From assembly GCA_026874595.1 (NCBI GenBank), contig CM049315.1, positions 60,448,889-60,512,888 on the forward strand: a stretch of DNA of 64,000 nt. The letters run 5' to 3'. This stretch comes from Sipunculus nudus (lineage: Eukaryota; Annelida; Sipuncula; Golfingiida; Sipunculidae). A program made the translations under genes and the position numbers. Under the pieces are notes generated by a model. It was given only the letters and a program-made list of their open reading frames with translations, ran no database searches and had not been told where the DNA came from. Shown piece by piece: positions 22,401 through 37,400 of this stretch (the stretch's first letter is position 1; every line of letters starts with the position of its first letter).

Positions 22401-25400
22401 AGATTTTGCTTATTTTTTGGCATACTGCATTTTCTTAGATTTTATTGGGAAAAAGCTGAAAAGGCTTTAAAAATCTTCTTCTCCGAAACTGTTCAGCCAA
22501 ATTGTCCAATATTTCACAGAAATGATTCCTGGAACAATCTTTCTCAAATTTGTTCGAATGGTTTAAGTTCTGTAATTTTTGGCCAAGTTACAGGAAGTTG
22601 AACTTAGTCATCTGTCCAAAAAAGCATAGTAAAATTACAATCTCAGAAACGGCTGGAGCTATCATCACCAAATTTTATGCCAATGTTGGTCACATGAGTC
22701 ATATCTGAAATTCATTTATTGGTGGCGCCACCTGCATATGCCTTTTTTGTACAGGGGTCATCAGTGCCCGTATCATACTGACGGCTACAAAAAACTTCTT
22801 CTCTGAAACCATATGGCAAAATTGTTTAATATCTTATTTGAAGTTGCAGATTTTGTGGTGCCACTTTCATTGACCGTTTTTTTATGGGCAAAAACCTCAT
22901 AATTTTAGCCTCTTTCAGCTTAAAATGTTTTTGATGAAACTGTCAAGTTGAATCGTTCAATTTTTCAAAAGAATTATCCTAGAACATGGTTCTTTCAATC
23001 ATATCAGAAAAGCATTTGTTGGTCTTATGGCCATTATTATGTCTATTTCAAACTGAGGACTGCAAAACTGTGACATTGCACAAAAATTATTCTTTGTTAG
23101 CTTTTGTTCAAGTTTACTTGAATGATTTTTGGCAGAATTATTGGACCTTTAACAATGAAAGGACTGCGTCTTTTATTATTCTAGATATTTTGATAAAAAG
23201 TTTATGAATATGTCAGCTTGAAGAAAAAGCATTTTCGCCAAAGTCTTTCAGTATGTGTAAACAGATTCACCAACACTCCAAGATTGTGTCTGTATCTTTA
23301 AATAGGTTGAGAAACTGCCAACTGTTTCAGATTTGGCAACAGATCAAGAGTTCAATCAGTGCAGCCAAGCACAATGCATGTGAACACCTCATGGGCACCA
23401 TGTGATCACCTCACGGGTGTCATGCCCCTCAGGGCAGGGCCCCTGCATGAGCTTATGCAATGGTGTGGCTACTATTTCAGACTTGGCAGCAGGCTAGAGG
23501 TCAGTCTCGATCTATTTATAGCTTTAGCAGACTTCCAACTGTATCAGATTAGGCAACAGGTCAAGAGTTCACTCAGTGCAGCCAGGTATGGGTCAGGAGT
23601 TCACTCAATGCAGTAGCTGCATTCTATTTATAGTTTTAGCAGACTGCCCACTGCATCAGATTTGGCACCAAAGTTCAGCCTGGATAGATTTATAGCTTTG
23701 GCAGACTGCCAACTGTGTCAGATTATGCAACAGGTCAAGAGTTCACTCAGTGCAGCCATGTACAGGTCAAAAGTTCACTCAGTCTAGCCAGGTGCAGGTC
23801 AAGAGTTCACTCAGTGCAGTAGCTTTAGGCAGCAATTTGTCACAGGTCACTCGGGGGCAACTGCCATACCTAAGCCTTGTCAGCCCAGTGCATCAAACTC
23901 TGGGGAAGTTTGATGTATTGGACTGATATTTTGACCTGTCTATGCATCTTTTATGGTATTCTCATTTACAAGACAGGTGGTGCCACCTACATTAACTTTT
24001 GCAGTGTATGCGCCTGCTTATTTCTACAGAGGAATTTGATACATCAGCCTAAAATTGGGCATGTTTATACATATCGGGTAGCTTTATAGTGTACAAGACT
24101 GGTGGTTCAAACTACAATAATTTTTGCACAGTGTATGTACCTGCTTATTTCACAGGAGGGGTTTGACATATCAGTCTGACATTGGGCATATGTATATATC
24201 TCTTTGTTGTATATAAGACTGATGGTGCCAGCTGCACTCATTGTATCCGCCAAAACAGAGTTTTGCGGATACTATGTTTTCAGTCTGACGCCGACGCTGC
24301 CGCCTTCGCCGCATAGGTTTCCGGAGAACTCCTCCATAACCACTGGGCAGAATTTTTTTAAAATTCGGAATTATGATTGGTCACATGTGAACTGCTGCGC
24401 CCTCATTTTCCGTTGATCTCTGACCTTTCCTCTCTGCCCAGTGTCCATTTGTGTGTCTTTTTCCACACATAAACCCACATATCTCGGGAACCGTTTGACT
24501 GATAAGGCTAAAGATTTTGCACAAATGTAGTCCTTGAAAAGTTTTATAATATACACTAAAATTGGTGGCACCACCTACATTCAAATTTACGCTGAAGACA
24601 TCCAAGCTCATATCTCAGGAACCATTTGACCGATTGGGCAAAAATTTTGCATGTTTATAGATCTCACATAGCTCTTTATCATACGCAAAACTAGTGGCCC
24701 ACATGCAATCATTTTTGCACAGTGTCCGTCTGTTTGTTTGCCGTGGAATAAAATCACTCATATCTCGGCAGTGGTATGACATATCTGCCTAAAATTTTGC
24801 AGGTTTATACATCTTGGATAGCTTTCTGGATTTTGTGGCAGGTGGCACCACCTACATTCATGTATATGCTGCAGGCATTCAGACTTATATCTCTGGACTG
24901 GTTTGACATATCCCCCTGAAATTTTGCATGTGAATAGATCTCACATAGCTCCTAATTATACATGAAATGGGTGGCGCCACCTGCCTTCATATTTGCACAG
25001 CTTCCATCTGTTTGTCTGCTGTGGGCTAAAATCACTCATATCTCATTACTGGTGGTAACTTATCTGCCTAAAACTTTGCATGTGTATACATCTTGGATAG
25101 CTTTCTCGATTTTGTGGCAGGTGGCGCCACTTATATTTATGTATACACTGCAGATATTCAGGCTTATATATGAAGACTGGTTTGACATATCCCCCTGAAA
25201 TTTTGCATGTGAATAGATCTCACATAGCTCTTAATCATACACAAAATTGATGGTGCCACCTGCCACCATTTTTGCACAGGGTCCATCTGTTTGTCTGCCG
25301 TGGGCTAAAATCACTCATATCTCAGTAGTGGTTTGACTTATCTGCCTAAAATTTTGCATGTTTATACATCTTGGACAGCTTTCTGGATTTTGTGGTAGGT

Positions 25401-28400
25401 GCCACAACCTACATAAACATTTTGGTTGCAGACATCCAGGCTATTATGCAACACACCTCACTCTATTTCCCCTTGCCACTCAATCCATGCCTCACTTTAC
25501 CTTTCCCACTCTGATTTTGTGGATACACTTGTTGACTACCCATATTCTAGTTTTTGTGTTGTGTGCACCCACGCCAGAATTGCAGCAGTGATGTTTGTTT
25601 AATTGTTTCTTGTTCTAAGTGTTTAGTACTTGCATTGTTCATATACATGTTACACATGTTCTTGAAAAGTAATGGTCCAGCATTTAAGCATTATACCTGG
25701 TGTAATCTCATTGCACAGGTTCACATTAGGCCTGTAGGCCTTGTTATTGTCCACAGGAAGGTCTCTAGTTTTCAAGCAGCTTTTTCTAGAGTTTTCTTAC
25801 AGCAGAGAGCAAGACTAAGACTAGACAAACTGGTGTCACCTAAGTTGTTTCAGAGTGATTTTATAGAACAGAGGCTACATTCTGGAACATTAAAATTAAA
25901 GAAGCATTCTTGCTTTTTTTCCCTTATTTAAACGTCATATATTCTGGTAGATGTCCCTGTAGTCATTGACTTAATTTAACTCCAAATGTCATCAGATACA
26001 ATAAGTTGTCAAATGGGAAATAAACCTATCATGTCATGATCAGGAGACCAACCTGATGTAAACTAAGCAGTTAAGGTAAGATACCAGTTGAGTTGAATTT
26101 GGTTTATTATTAGGGCCCCGCTTGACAAGTGGTGCCCTATAGTGATCACAGTGTCAGTCCGTCCTTCCGTAAGTGACACTTTCTTTCGCATGCAATAACT
26201 CAACAACAACATACTGCAGCTTTCCCAAATTAACAGGGTTGATTGGTACCTATAAGGGCTCTAGACCTTTTGAATTGCAGACTTGTTGAAATTCCAATAC
26301 GGCCACCACAGCCCAATTGCTGATTTTCTTTCGCGCGCGATTACTCAACAACTTACTGCAGCTTTCCCAAATTTACAGGGGATGATTGGTACCTATAGGA
26401 TCCAGACCTATTGAATTACAGACCTGTTGGAATTCCAATATTGCCGCAACAGCCCAGTGGCTGATTTTCTTTTGCACACAATAACTTAACAACAACCTTC
26501 TGCAGCTTTCCCAATTTCACAGAGATCATTTGTTCCTATGAGGGCTCCTGACCTATTGAATTACAGATTGGCTCAAAATCAAATGTGGCTAGCAGATTAC
26601 ATTTGGTGATTTTCTATTGCACACATTATTTCAGACATATCTTCTTAATATCATTTGATCCAGTAGGATTTTTTCCCTCGTGCATATGGATAAAAACCTG
26701 TTTCTGTTTGTCATATTTTTCAAATTTAACTTATTTTTTCACCCATATGTAAACTAGTCCAGCACTTACAGAAACGCGGTGCCCTCTGAGGACCATTATT
26801 CGACCACATCTAGTTTAGAGCTGCTAGTGAAGTGCCATCTACAAAGCAAAGACAGAAATATTTCACTGATTTTCACAATAATACTCCTCCTGTTTTGTAA
26901 TGAACACCAGGCCTTGGCAAAATCTGTAATGGAAATTAAATAGTATTTTGTTAATAGAATGGGATCAACAATTTTGCCAATATGTGGATAACTTTATGTA
27001 ACAGGAGGAGGGATCCAGGGACCCAGGGTTCCCTGCTTGTTCTTTGTTCTTAAAATCTGAATAATTCTGTGAAGACACAGTAGATGGTGCTAGTAATACT
27101 ATTGTTGACTTCTTTTTGTGGTGGCCTATAATTTGTGATACAAGGGACCACTGAAAGATTGGGAAATTGAAATTACACAGTCATGAATGAAAATAAGCCT
27201 AGAACATGGATCCCCAATTTCCCAGACACAGCCTATTTGATGTAAAAAATGACCTTTATTGTCCCTCACTGTTGAAAAGGCACAGATGGTAAATGTCTAC
27301 ATGAACTTCTATGAGAGCCAGGGAACAACCTTTCTGGTTTTTTTAGACTTTTGCCTCTGTGGAACACCCCTTCAAAACTTCTAATCTCCTTCTGCCTCTG
27401 TGGACCACCCCTTAAAATTCTTCTAATCTCCTTCTGCCTCTGTGGATCATCTCTTCAAAACTTCTAATCTCCTTCCTCTTTGGACCACCCCTTCAAAATG
27501 TCTAATCTCCTTCTGCCTCTGTGCACCACCCCTGCAAATTCTTCTTATAACTGACTAAAATCAATGCATAATAGAATCATTGTATCTGCCAAAACAGAGT
27601 CTTGCAGATACTATGTTTTTCAGTTGGATGCCGCCACCACCGCCGCCACGGCGCATAGGTTTCCGGAAAACTCCTCTGTAACCACCTGGCAGAATTGTTT
27701 TAAATTTGGAATTATGATTGGGTCACATGTGAACTGCTACGTCCTCATTTTTGGTTGACCTCTGACCTTTACTCTCTGCCCAGCTTCCATTTGTGCGTCT
27801 GTTTTCACACATAAACCCACATATCTCTGGAACTGTTTGAACGATCAGGCTAATTTTTTTTTTGCACAAATGTAGTCCTTGGATAGCTTTATAATATACA
27901 CTAAAAATGGTGGCACCACCTGCAACCATTTTTGCACAGCGTCCATCTGTTCATCTGCCTTTGGATAAAATCACTCATATCTCTGCATTGGTTGGACTTA
28001 TCCACCTGAAATTTTGCATGTGTATACATCCTGGACAGCTTTCTTGATTATATGTCAGTGGCGCCACCTACATTTACTGCAGACATCCAAGCTCATATCT
28101 CAAGAACCATTTGAACTATTGGGCCAAAATTTTGCATGGGTATAGATCTCACATAGTTCTTTATCTTACACAAAACTGGAGGCGCCACCTGCAACCATTT
28201 TTGCACAGCGTCCCTTTGTTTGTCTGCCGTGGGCTTAAATCACTCATATCTCAACAGTGGTTTGACTTATCTGTCTATAATTTTGCATGTTGATACATCT
28301 TGGATAGCTTTCTCGATTTTTTGGCAGGTGGCGCCACCTACATTAATGTTCATGCTGCAGACATTCAGGCTTATATCTCAGGACTAGTTTGATATATCCC

Positions 28401-31400
28401 CCCAAAAATTTTGCATGTGTATAGATCTCACATAGCTCTTAATCATACACAAAATTGGTGGCGCCACCTGCCACCATTTTTTCACAGTGTCATTGTGTTT
28501 GTCTGCTGTGGGATAAAATCACTCCTATACAAGTGGTGGTTTGACTTATCTGCCTAAAATTTTGCATATGTATACAACTTGGACAGCTTTCTGGATTTTG
28601 TGGTAGGTGGCGCATCCTACATACACATTTCGGCTGCAGACATCAATGCTATAATGCAACACACCTCACTCTATTTCCCCTTGCCACTGAATCCATGCCT
28701 CACTTCACCCATCCCACTCTGATTTTGGCAGATACACAGTCACTTGTGGACTACCCGCATTCTAGTTTGTTATTGTATTGAATAAGCTATACCTGTTCCT
28801 TTAAACTCAGATAAGTTTTGTTTGTTGTTAGAAGTAAAGGACACTTGATCCAACAAAATGTAACATACATCATTTAAGGTAACATCCCTGGCAAACACTC
28901 CAAATTTTAAAATCAGTCCAAAAGCTCTTTCTGATGCATATAGGACTCCATAGAGTATATATCATTTAAACCTGGTACACAGCTCTTTCTAATGGTAAAT
29001 GTATTTATGGAATTAATATTCATTTTCAAGTGAAATTTTAACATTTTTAGCTCAGCTGACTATAAGTCATCTGAGCTATAGTCGTGGTCCATTGTCCGTC
29101 GTCCGTCCGTCTGTCTGTCCGTCCGTCCGTCTGGATGTCCGTCCGTAAGACTGGCACGTTTTGACACCATTGGACCTACAAATCTGAAATTCGGCATACA
29201 GTTAGATGTCCCGAAAATCTCCTACCATGCCAAAAATTGGGTCAATATGACTACGTTCCTTCGAGATATTAAGGAAAAACCTCAATTTTTTATTAGAAAT
29301 CTATTTTCACACTTCAGGACTGCCTAATATCAAAACCACTCAACTGGTTTTCTTCATTTTTACTATAAATATACCTCTATATGGTTCCTATGTACATGCC
29401 AGAAATTAAGTCAGTATTATTTAATTTGAAAAAGTTATGGGCCCAAACATAATGAACTTTGTAAAAAAATAAGGAAAGATATTTGCTCACTTAAGACCAA
29501 AAGTGTTAAAGGTAGGAACTTTATTTCAGTAATACTACTTTAAATAATCAAAATTTAATTGTATACCAAAAATTAGATAAAAATCTTTTAAATTTTTTTA
29601 AATATTGGCAAAAATATGAAATTGGTACCTTAAATTTTGCCCAAGTTTGACCATGGCACTTTTTTTCCTGTAACTGCTGTGAATTTAATTTTCAAAGCAT
29701 GTTTCTGTTTCTATTTCAACTGTTAAAACAAAAAATTTGAAACCAGTTGATCAAAAACTGTAGATTTTATTCAAGTTTTCAAGCACCATGTCACATATTG
29801 TTTACATCAAGCTAGTGTTATGCAGTTTACTAGAGCTCAGCTCCCCAGCTTCAGCTCTAAGTTCCTTAAATTTTGCATACAGTTAGATGTCCCCCAAATC
29901 CTCTACCATACTAAAAGTTTGGTCACTAGGACTGTATTCCTTCAAGATATTAAGAAAAATCTTCATTTTTCTATTAAAAACCCATTGTTACACTTTAAGA
30001 TTGCCTAATATCAAAACCACTGATCTGACTTTGATCATATATAATATACATATTTTTCTATACATTCGCTATGCATATGCCAGAAATGATGTCAGTATTG
30101 TGTAATTGTTTTAAGTTCTAGGCCCAAACATAATGCACTTTGTAAAAAATCCTTTATTTCAGATCATAAAATTAAACATTCCCAACTCCAGTTTGCTCCT
30201 GATATAATATATTGGGTGTTTTGATCCTTGGATTAATTTTAACACATGTATTAGTTTTATAGCTGAGAATACTTTTCTTTTTTTCCTGATACCATTTAAA
30301 AAAATATAAATATTCAAATTTTTCTTGTTAGTGCTGTGGATTTAATTTTCACAGCATGTACACATTAACATTTCATCTGGTAAAATCTGAAATTTGAAAC
30401 CAATTGATCAAAAACTGTAGATTTCATTCAAGTTTCCAGGTACCATGTCTTCATTGTTTACATCAGATCAGTATAAATGCAGTGTACTGGGCAGTTACAT
30501 AACACCTTCAAGTCTGACCTACTGCCACTGTGAGTGTCTGGGTCAGGCTGGGTCAGGCAGTAATTACCAGAAAGCCTCTCTTTCTCTCTCTCTCTCTCTC
30601 TCTCCCTCTCCCTCTCCCTCTCCCTCCCTCCCTCTCCCTCTCTCCCTCTCCCTCCCTCTCCCTAATTGCCTACCTTCCTCCCTCCATCCCATTCTGTTGA
30701 CAGGTACTATAAACTAGATACATTAGCTATAAATGTTTATGCAATTTAGAAATGTGAATTAACTGAAATATTCACAATCACATGTATGTTATACTGTAAA
30801 TTTATAGTAATATTCGGAAACTTGGATTAAAATTATGTAATGAAAAAAAAAGGAATAAATGCAAATATTGTTAATTTATTCTTGGCTCAGTAGAATGGGG
30901 AAAAAAATTATTTGCTTTGTTTCTCCATCTTTCTGTCTGTTTTAAATATTTAATGTTCATGAATAAACTTTTTTTTTTATAAGCACTGTTGAATTAAATT
31001 TCATATCCGGTATGTATATGCAAGGGTGTTGTAACTCTCACCATCCCCTTCTTCATCCCACTGAGGCTTTGCTCCTTGGCACTGTGAACAATAGTTCTAT
31101 GGCTATAGCATAAAATTTAATAATTAAAGAAAATATCTACAGAGAGACAGAGGCGTTGTAACTCTGATCATAATACAACATCCCCCCCCCCCATCAAGTC
31201 ATTGCACCTGTGGAATGGGGACGTTATGGCAACTGTATACATATCATAAAATTGATAAAAAAGGTTTACCAAATAAATTGGATCTCATCAGACAAATGTG
31301 TAAACTGTTGAACTGTCAAAAGCTTATCAAAAAGGTAACCAATGGAAAGGCATGGTCAGGTCTCAAATATTATTTGCAACATTTTCTTCCATCATATAAA

Positions 31401-34400
31401 CCAACCATGGCCCAGATTACCTCTTCCTCTCAAACATTATCTACATTTCATCATATTTTTAAGATTTTAACCTTCCAGGTGGTTCAGTACTGTTGACCAT
31501 TTGTCCATAGGTACCTATGTACATGCCAGAAATTATGTCAATATTGTGTAATATGTAGATGTGAGGGGCATCAAAATAATGCACCTTGTCAAGACCGATC
31601 TTGTCAAGATGTTATGTCATACAGTCACAAATTCATAAATCCCCTCATCCGCATAGTTAATCATAACCTTGTATATGTCAAATTGAACTCTTGCAGTTTT
31701 CCATACACTATAGATCCTTCAACAAATAGCCTTATCATCATTATACCACTGCTTAGCATACTGTCATTGCATTAATATTTGCTCAAATAAATTGCTTTTT
31801 TCGACCCCTCCCAAATAAATAAAAAATAAACCACTATTTTACTCCATATTAATCCATCAGTCAGGTTATTTCATATATCATTTACTCACATATTACATTA
31901 TATTCCTTTATAAAAGCCCAACATGACCATGATATTCTAAGCTTTATCTACTCAATATAGTATCACAATGGTGATACATTTATAGTCCAATCATGATCAG
32001 CTGAGCGCCGTGACCCATGGGTCCGTTGTTTAGCTCAGCTGACTATAAGTCATCTGAGCTATAGTCGTGGTCCATTGTCCGTCGTCTGTCCGTCTGTCTG
32101 TCCGTCCGTAGATGTGGCACGTTTTGAAACTGTAAGACCTAGGAATCCAAAATTCGGCATAATGTTAGATGTCCCCAGGATCTACTACCAAGCTGAAAAC
32201 TGGGTCTTTGCGACTTCGTTCCTTTGAGAAATTAAGGAAAAGCCTCAATTTTTTATTAAAAACCTATTTTCACACTTTAGGACTGCCTAATATCAAAACC
32301 ACTCATCTGTTTTTCCTCATATTTACCAAAAATATTTCTGTATATAGTTCCTATGTACATGCCAGAAATTAGGTCTGTATTATATAATTTAAAAAAGTTA
32401 TAGGCTCAAACATAATGCATTTTGTAAAAAATCAGGAAAGATATTTGATCACTTAACACAAAACATGTTAAAACTAAGGATTTTTTTTCCAGTAATATAA
32501 CATTAATTAATCAAAATTAAATTCTGTACCCAAAATTATATGAAAATCTTTTAAATTTTTTAAAATATTAGCAAAAATAAAAAATTGGTACCTTAAATTT
32601 TGCCCAACTTTGACCATGGCACGTTTTTTTCTTGTAAGTACAGTTGATTTAATTTTCACAGCAAGTTTACATATGGATTTAATCTGATGAATTTTGAAAT
32701 ATGATAGTATAAGCTTAAAAAATAGTCTAGCTATTGGAGTTTTTTAGAGTGATGTATCTGTAATTTTCTAGCATCATGACCCCACTTTTGTTTACTACAA
32801 CTTTGCCTGGTAATCCAAAAATTGGCATAATGTTAGATGTCCCTAAGATCTCCTTCCAAGCCAAAAACTGGGTCTCTGTGACTTTTTTTATATGAGAAAT
32901 TTAGGAAAACCTCAATTTTTTATGAAAATCATTTTTACACTTCAGGAATGCCTAATATCAAAACCTATGATCTGAATTTGATCATATTAAAAATAACATA
33001 TTCTTCCATACATTTCCTATGTACATTCCAAAAATTAGGTCAGTATTGCGTAATTGTTGAACTTGTGGGCCCAAACATAATGCAACTTGAAAAAAAAATT
33101 AGGAAATATATTTACTCACTCAACATAATAATTCTTGAAGCTAGAGACTTTTTTTTCAGGGATAGAACTTCATTTAATCAAGATTCAATTGTACACAGGA
33201 AATTAGACCTGAATTTTGCAAGTTATTAGCATAAATATAAAATCAGTACCTTTAATTTGCCCAACTTTGGCCATGGCACGTTTTTTCCAGTATGTACTGT
33301 GGATTTTATATTCACAGCATGTACACACAAGGATTTAATCTGTTAAAATCTTGAATTTTAAAATAAAAGCTAAAAAATTAGGCTAGTTATTGATATTTTG
33401 TGGAGGCTCTTGATGTATTTCCTTACATTGTCAAGCAGCCCACTGTAGGTCATTCAGTATAGCTCTCTGTCCCCAGGGTGTTGTTATGTAATCCCATCAC
33501 TCCTGCAAGCCCTCCCTCTTTGTTGAGCTAATTCAGGCTGTCTGCAGTTAATACCACAGGGAGTCTCTCTCTCTCTCTCCCCCCCCCCCCCAACCACACC
33601 CAGTTCTGTTGACAGACCTGTACTATAAACAAGATGATTAATTTCCCATTTTTCAGCAACCAGCAGTAACAACAGAGACTCCTCCCCCACCGACCCCTTC
33701 AAAACACAGGACTCATCAACAAGATGAATCTTATAATTTTAATGTTAAATTAATTCTTTTTGTTGAGACTTTGACAATTTAATTTTTTTTTTAAAGATAA
33801 AAATGTTCAGGAATTGAATTCTAACATTCAAATGTGATAAAATATTATGATCTAACGTAAATGCTAATTGACTAGATTAAAGAAGATATAAATACTTTGT
33901 AGCATTTGTCTCTCTTAAAATTGGCCGGGCCTAGGTGTGAATAATACTATTAAACTTAGTTTTAAAATCAGAAATATTGGTCAAACTTTGTGGAAATAAT
34001 TTTTAAATCATATGGCCATATGTTTAACAATTGAAAACTTAATTTCTTCACACATTCTTTGTTTATGAAATGTAACTCTCATATAACACTTACCGTTGGC
34101 CCATTTTCCCTTGGTGCATCATAAAATGGTTTCAGGCCACACGTTTATTACACAGTGCATATGTTTAAGCTTATGTCCCTTATTCAATAATCTACAGAGT
34201 TTAATTTTAGCAGCTCCATTTTCTCTTTGCTTTTGAAATGCTAATATACATAAACCAAAAGAAATAAGAATATTTTGTATTTGCTAATATTTTCCTAAAT
34301 TCAGCTGAGCGATGTGACCCATTGGTCCCTTGTTTAAGTTTTAAGTTTTATATGCCACACAACCATTAATAGCAAACCACTTTTTTATGGGCTAATATCA

Positions 34401-37400
34401 ACCTACATGACAGTATCTCAAAACCATCTTTTAGCTCAGCTGACTTCATTGTCATCTGAGCTAAAGTGATCACTCCTTGTCCGGCATTTGTCTGTCTGTC
34501 TGTCCTTCTGTTAACCAGGCACAAATCTTAACTGCTGGACCTGGAATCTTCTAACCTGACATCCAGGAAGGTCGATAAAAATCTCCTTGGAGACCTGGAA
34601 TTAGGTCTTCGTTACCCATATCCTCCAAGCTATGGAACTCAGAAGTACCCCCCAGAATAATTAATAATTTGATTCAAAAGCTCCTGTATCATAACAACTA
34701 ATGCATTGATCACCATGATTCTTTGCATGCATATTCATCGTGGAGTGTTTCATCAGTTCCTGCAGACTGGTGGCACCACCTGGAATTTTTCTAATATTTA
34801 CACATTTCTTTCTCTATTTTTGAGACCTTCAAAGAAGCTGTCTTCTGTTAACAGGGCACAAATGGAAAAAGTTCAACCTAGAATGTTCTTATATAATAAA
34901 ACAAGGGAGGTCCATGAAAAATCTCCTTGGAAACCTGAAATGAGGTCTCTGTTACCAATATACTTTGAGCTTTAGGGCTTGTAAGTACCCCTCAGTATAT
35001 TTAAAAGTTTAATACAAAACCTAGTTTCTGAAGAACTTATGCATCATCACCATTTGCATGCACATTCATCATGAAGTGTTTCATCAGTTCCTGCAAACTG
35101 GTGGCACCACCTGGATTTTTTCAAATTTTTACGCATTTCGTCTAAATTTTTGTTTTTGAGACCTTCAAAGATGCAGTCTCCTGTTAACAGGGCACACTTA
35201 TTAAAAATTTACCTAGAATCTTCTAACTTGACATCCAGGGAGGTCTGTGAAAAATCTTCTTAGAAACACAAATTTAGGTCTCTGTTACCCATATCCTCTA
35301 AGCTATGCCTCAGTTGAATTGGGATACCATTGCAAATATTGCATTCAGATAATAAGAATTTTTTTTGTGAATGTCTTCCTACTCAGCTGAGCATCATGAC
35401 CCCTGGGTCACTTGTTCTTTTACCAGTAACATGTTTCTTTGTAACTTAAAATTGAACTTTTAATTTTGATTCAATGAAAAATTTAAAACTGTTTAGTGTT
35501 GTTGTCATGAAGTTTTACATAAGCTCACTAAAAAGTGGTTTGCTAAAACCATTAAAAAATTAAAGATTTTCAAAATTGTTAAGATTTCATATGAACATGA
35601 ATATGACTGTCAAAAAAACATATACCATCAGAAAGAACACTACACCAGGATTAAAATGGTATACACTTCATGGATCTAGTTTTCATATTAAATGCTTTTG
35701 GGCGGATTTTTATTCAGTTTTTGCCAGTGATGCTACCTTAAATTATCTGTGATTTCTAGAGCAAAGTTATAACTCATTAGCTGTACTGATTCCTAGCCCT
35801 GTGCCAGGTACAGTGTATGAGAACAATGAGAATGGGTGTTGCATGTTTAAAATTTGGAGCTGGATGCACAATGCAATACTATGCTCTCATCGGTCTGATT
35901 ACAATTCTTTGCCCTGTTACCCAGAAAACCTTGATTTACAAAGCAGCAGTTAAAACAAAAGGAGATCTATAATGACTACAGTGAATAACCCCTGCGTGAG
36001 GAACATATATGATGTTGGGAGGTCATTGTTTAGCCCTCTATATCATTGTCAGTTCAGTGTTTAAACTAGTATGTCATTGTGTTTTAACCAATATATTGTT
36101 GTGAGTTCACCATATTTTTTTCTTTCATGTTCAGCTGGGCCACTGCCTCCATCGAGACCAGCGCCCCCTGTTCCAGGAAGATCAGCACCCCCTCCACCTG
36201 CTGGACCTAAACCTGTCCCAAGTAGGTCACTGAAGTAATCAAAGGTCACTGAAGTAATCATAGGTCACTGAAGTAATCATAGGTCACTGAAGTAATCATA
36301 GGTCACTGAAGTAATCATAGGTCACTGAAGTAATCATAGGTCACTGAAGTAATCATAGGTCACTGAAGTAATCATAGGTCACTGAAGTAATCATAGGTCA
36401 CTGAAGTAATCTTAGGTCACTGAAGTAATCATAGGTCCTTGAAGTTATCATAGGTCACTGAAGTAATCATAGGTCACTGAAATAATCACTCACTGAATCA
36501 CCTGGAGGTAGACACAGGGCTGCAGGCTTCTGGTGGATCAGTTTATCCACACATTGAAAAGATAGTAAGAGAACAGAAACATAAATTTTAAAGGAAACTT
36601 AAGCATTGATATCTCGACAGACTCACCTTGGCTTTATTTTATCTTTGCAAATTTTTAGTTTGCATAATAAAGCACCCTTTGGACAGCCAAGATGTATTTA
36701 TGCCCTAAGGCCAAAAAAATTATTGAAAAACTATAAGTTTCTCAGGCACTTATTTATTATAAATATCATAAATTATTTCTCAAGCACTGGCATTGAAATG
36801 ACAAGTCGTTATTAAAATATGAGATAATACACAATATATAGGTTGAATTGTCAAAAGTTTGAAAGGATCTTTGAAATATGTGACATTTTTATTTCTTTTA
36901 TATGTAATATCAACATACAAAGCAGAATAAATAATACTACAGGTCTGGCGCATACACAGGTCTGGCTTATACACAGGTCAGGCTTAACAAAGGTCAGCTT
37001 ATACACAGGTCAGCATGTACACAGGTTTGGCTTCTACACAGGTCAGCTTCTACACAGGTCTGGCTTATACACAGGTCAGCCTTATACACAGATCTGGCTT
37101 ATACATAGATCAGGCTTATACACAGGTCTGGCTTATGCACAGGTCAGGCTTATACACAGGTCTGGTGCATACACAGGTCTAGCGCATTCAAAGGTCTGGC
37201 TTTTGCACAAGTCTGGTGCATACACAGGTCTGTCACATTCACAGGTCTGGCATACACAGGTCAGCTTCTACACAGGTCAGGCTTCTACACAGGTCTGGAT
37301 TATACACAGTTCTGTCTTATACACAGGTCTGGCTGATACACAGGTCTGGCTTATACACAGGTCTGGCTTATACACAGGTCTGGCTTATACACAGGTTTAG

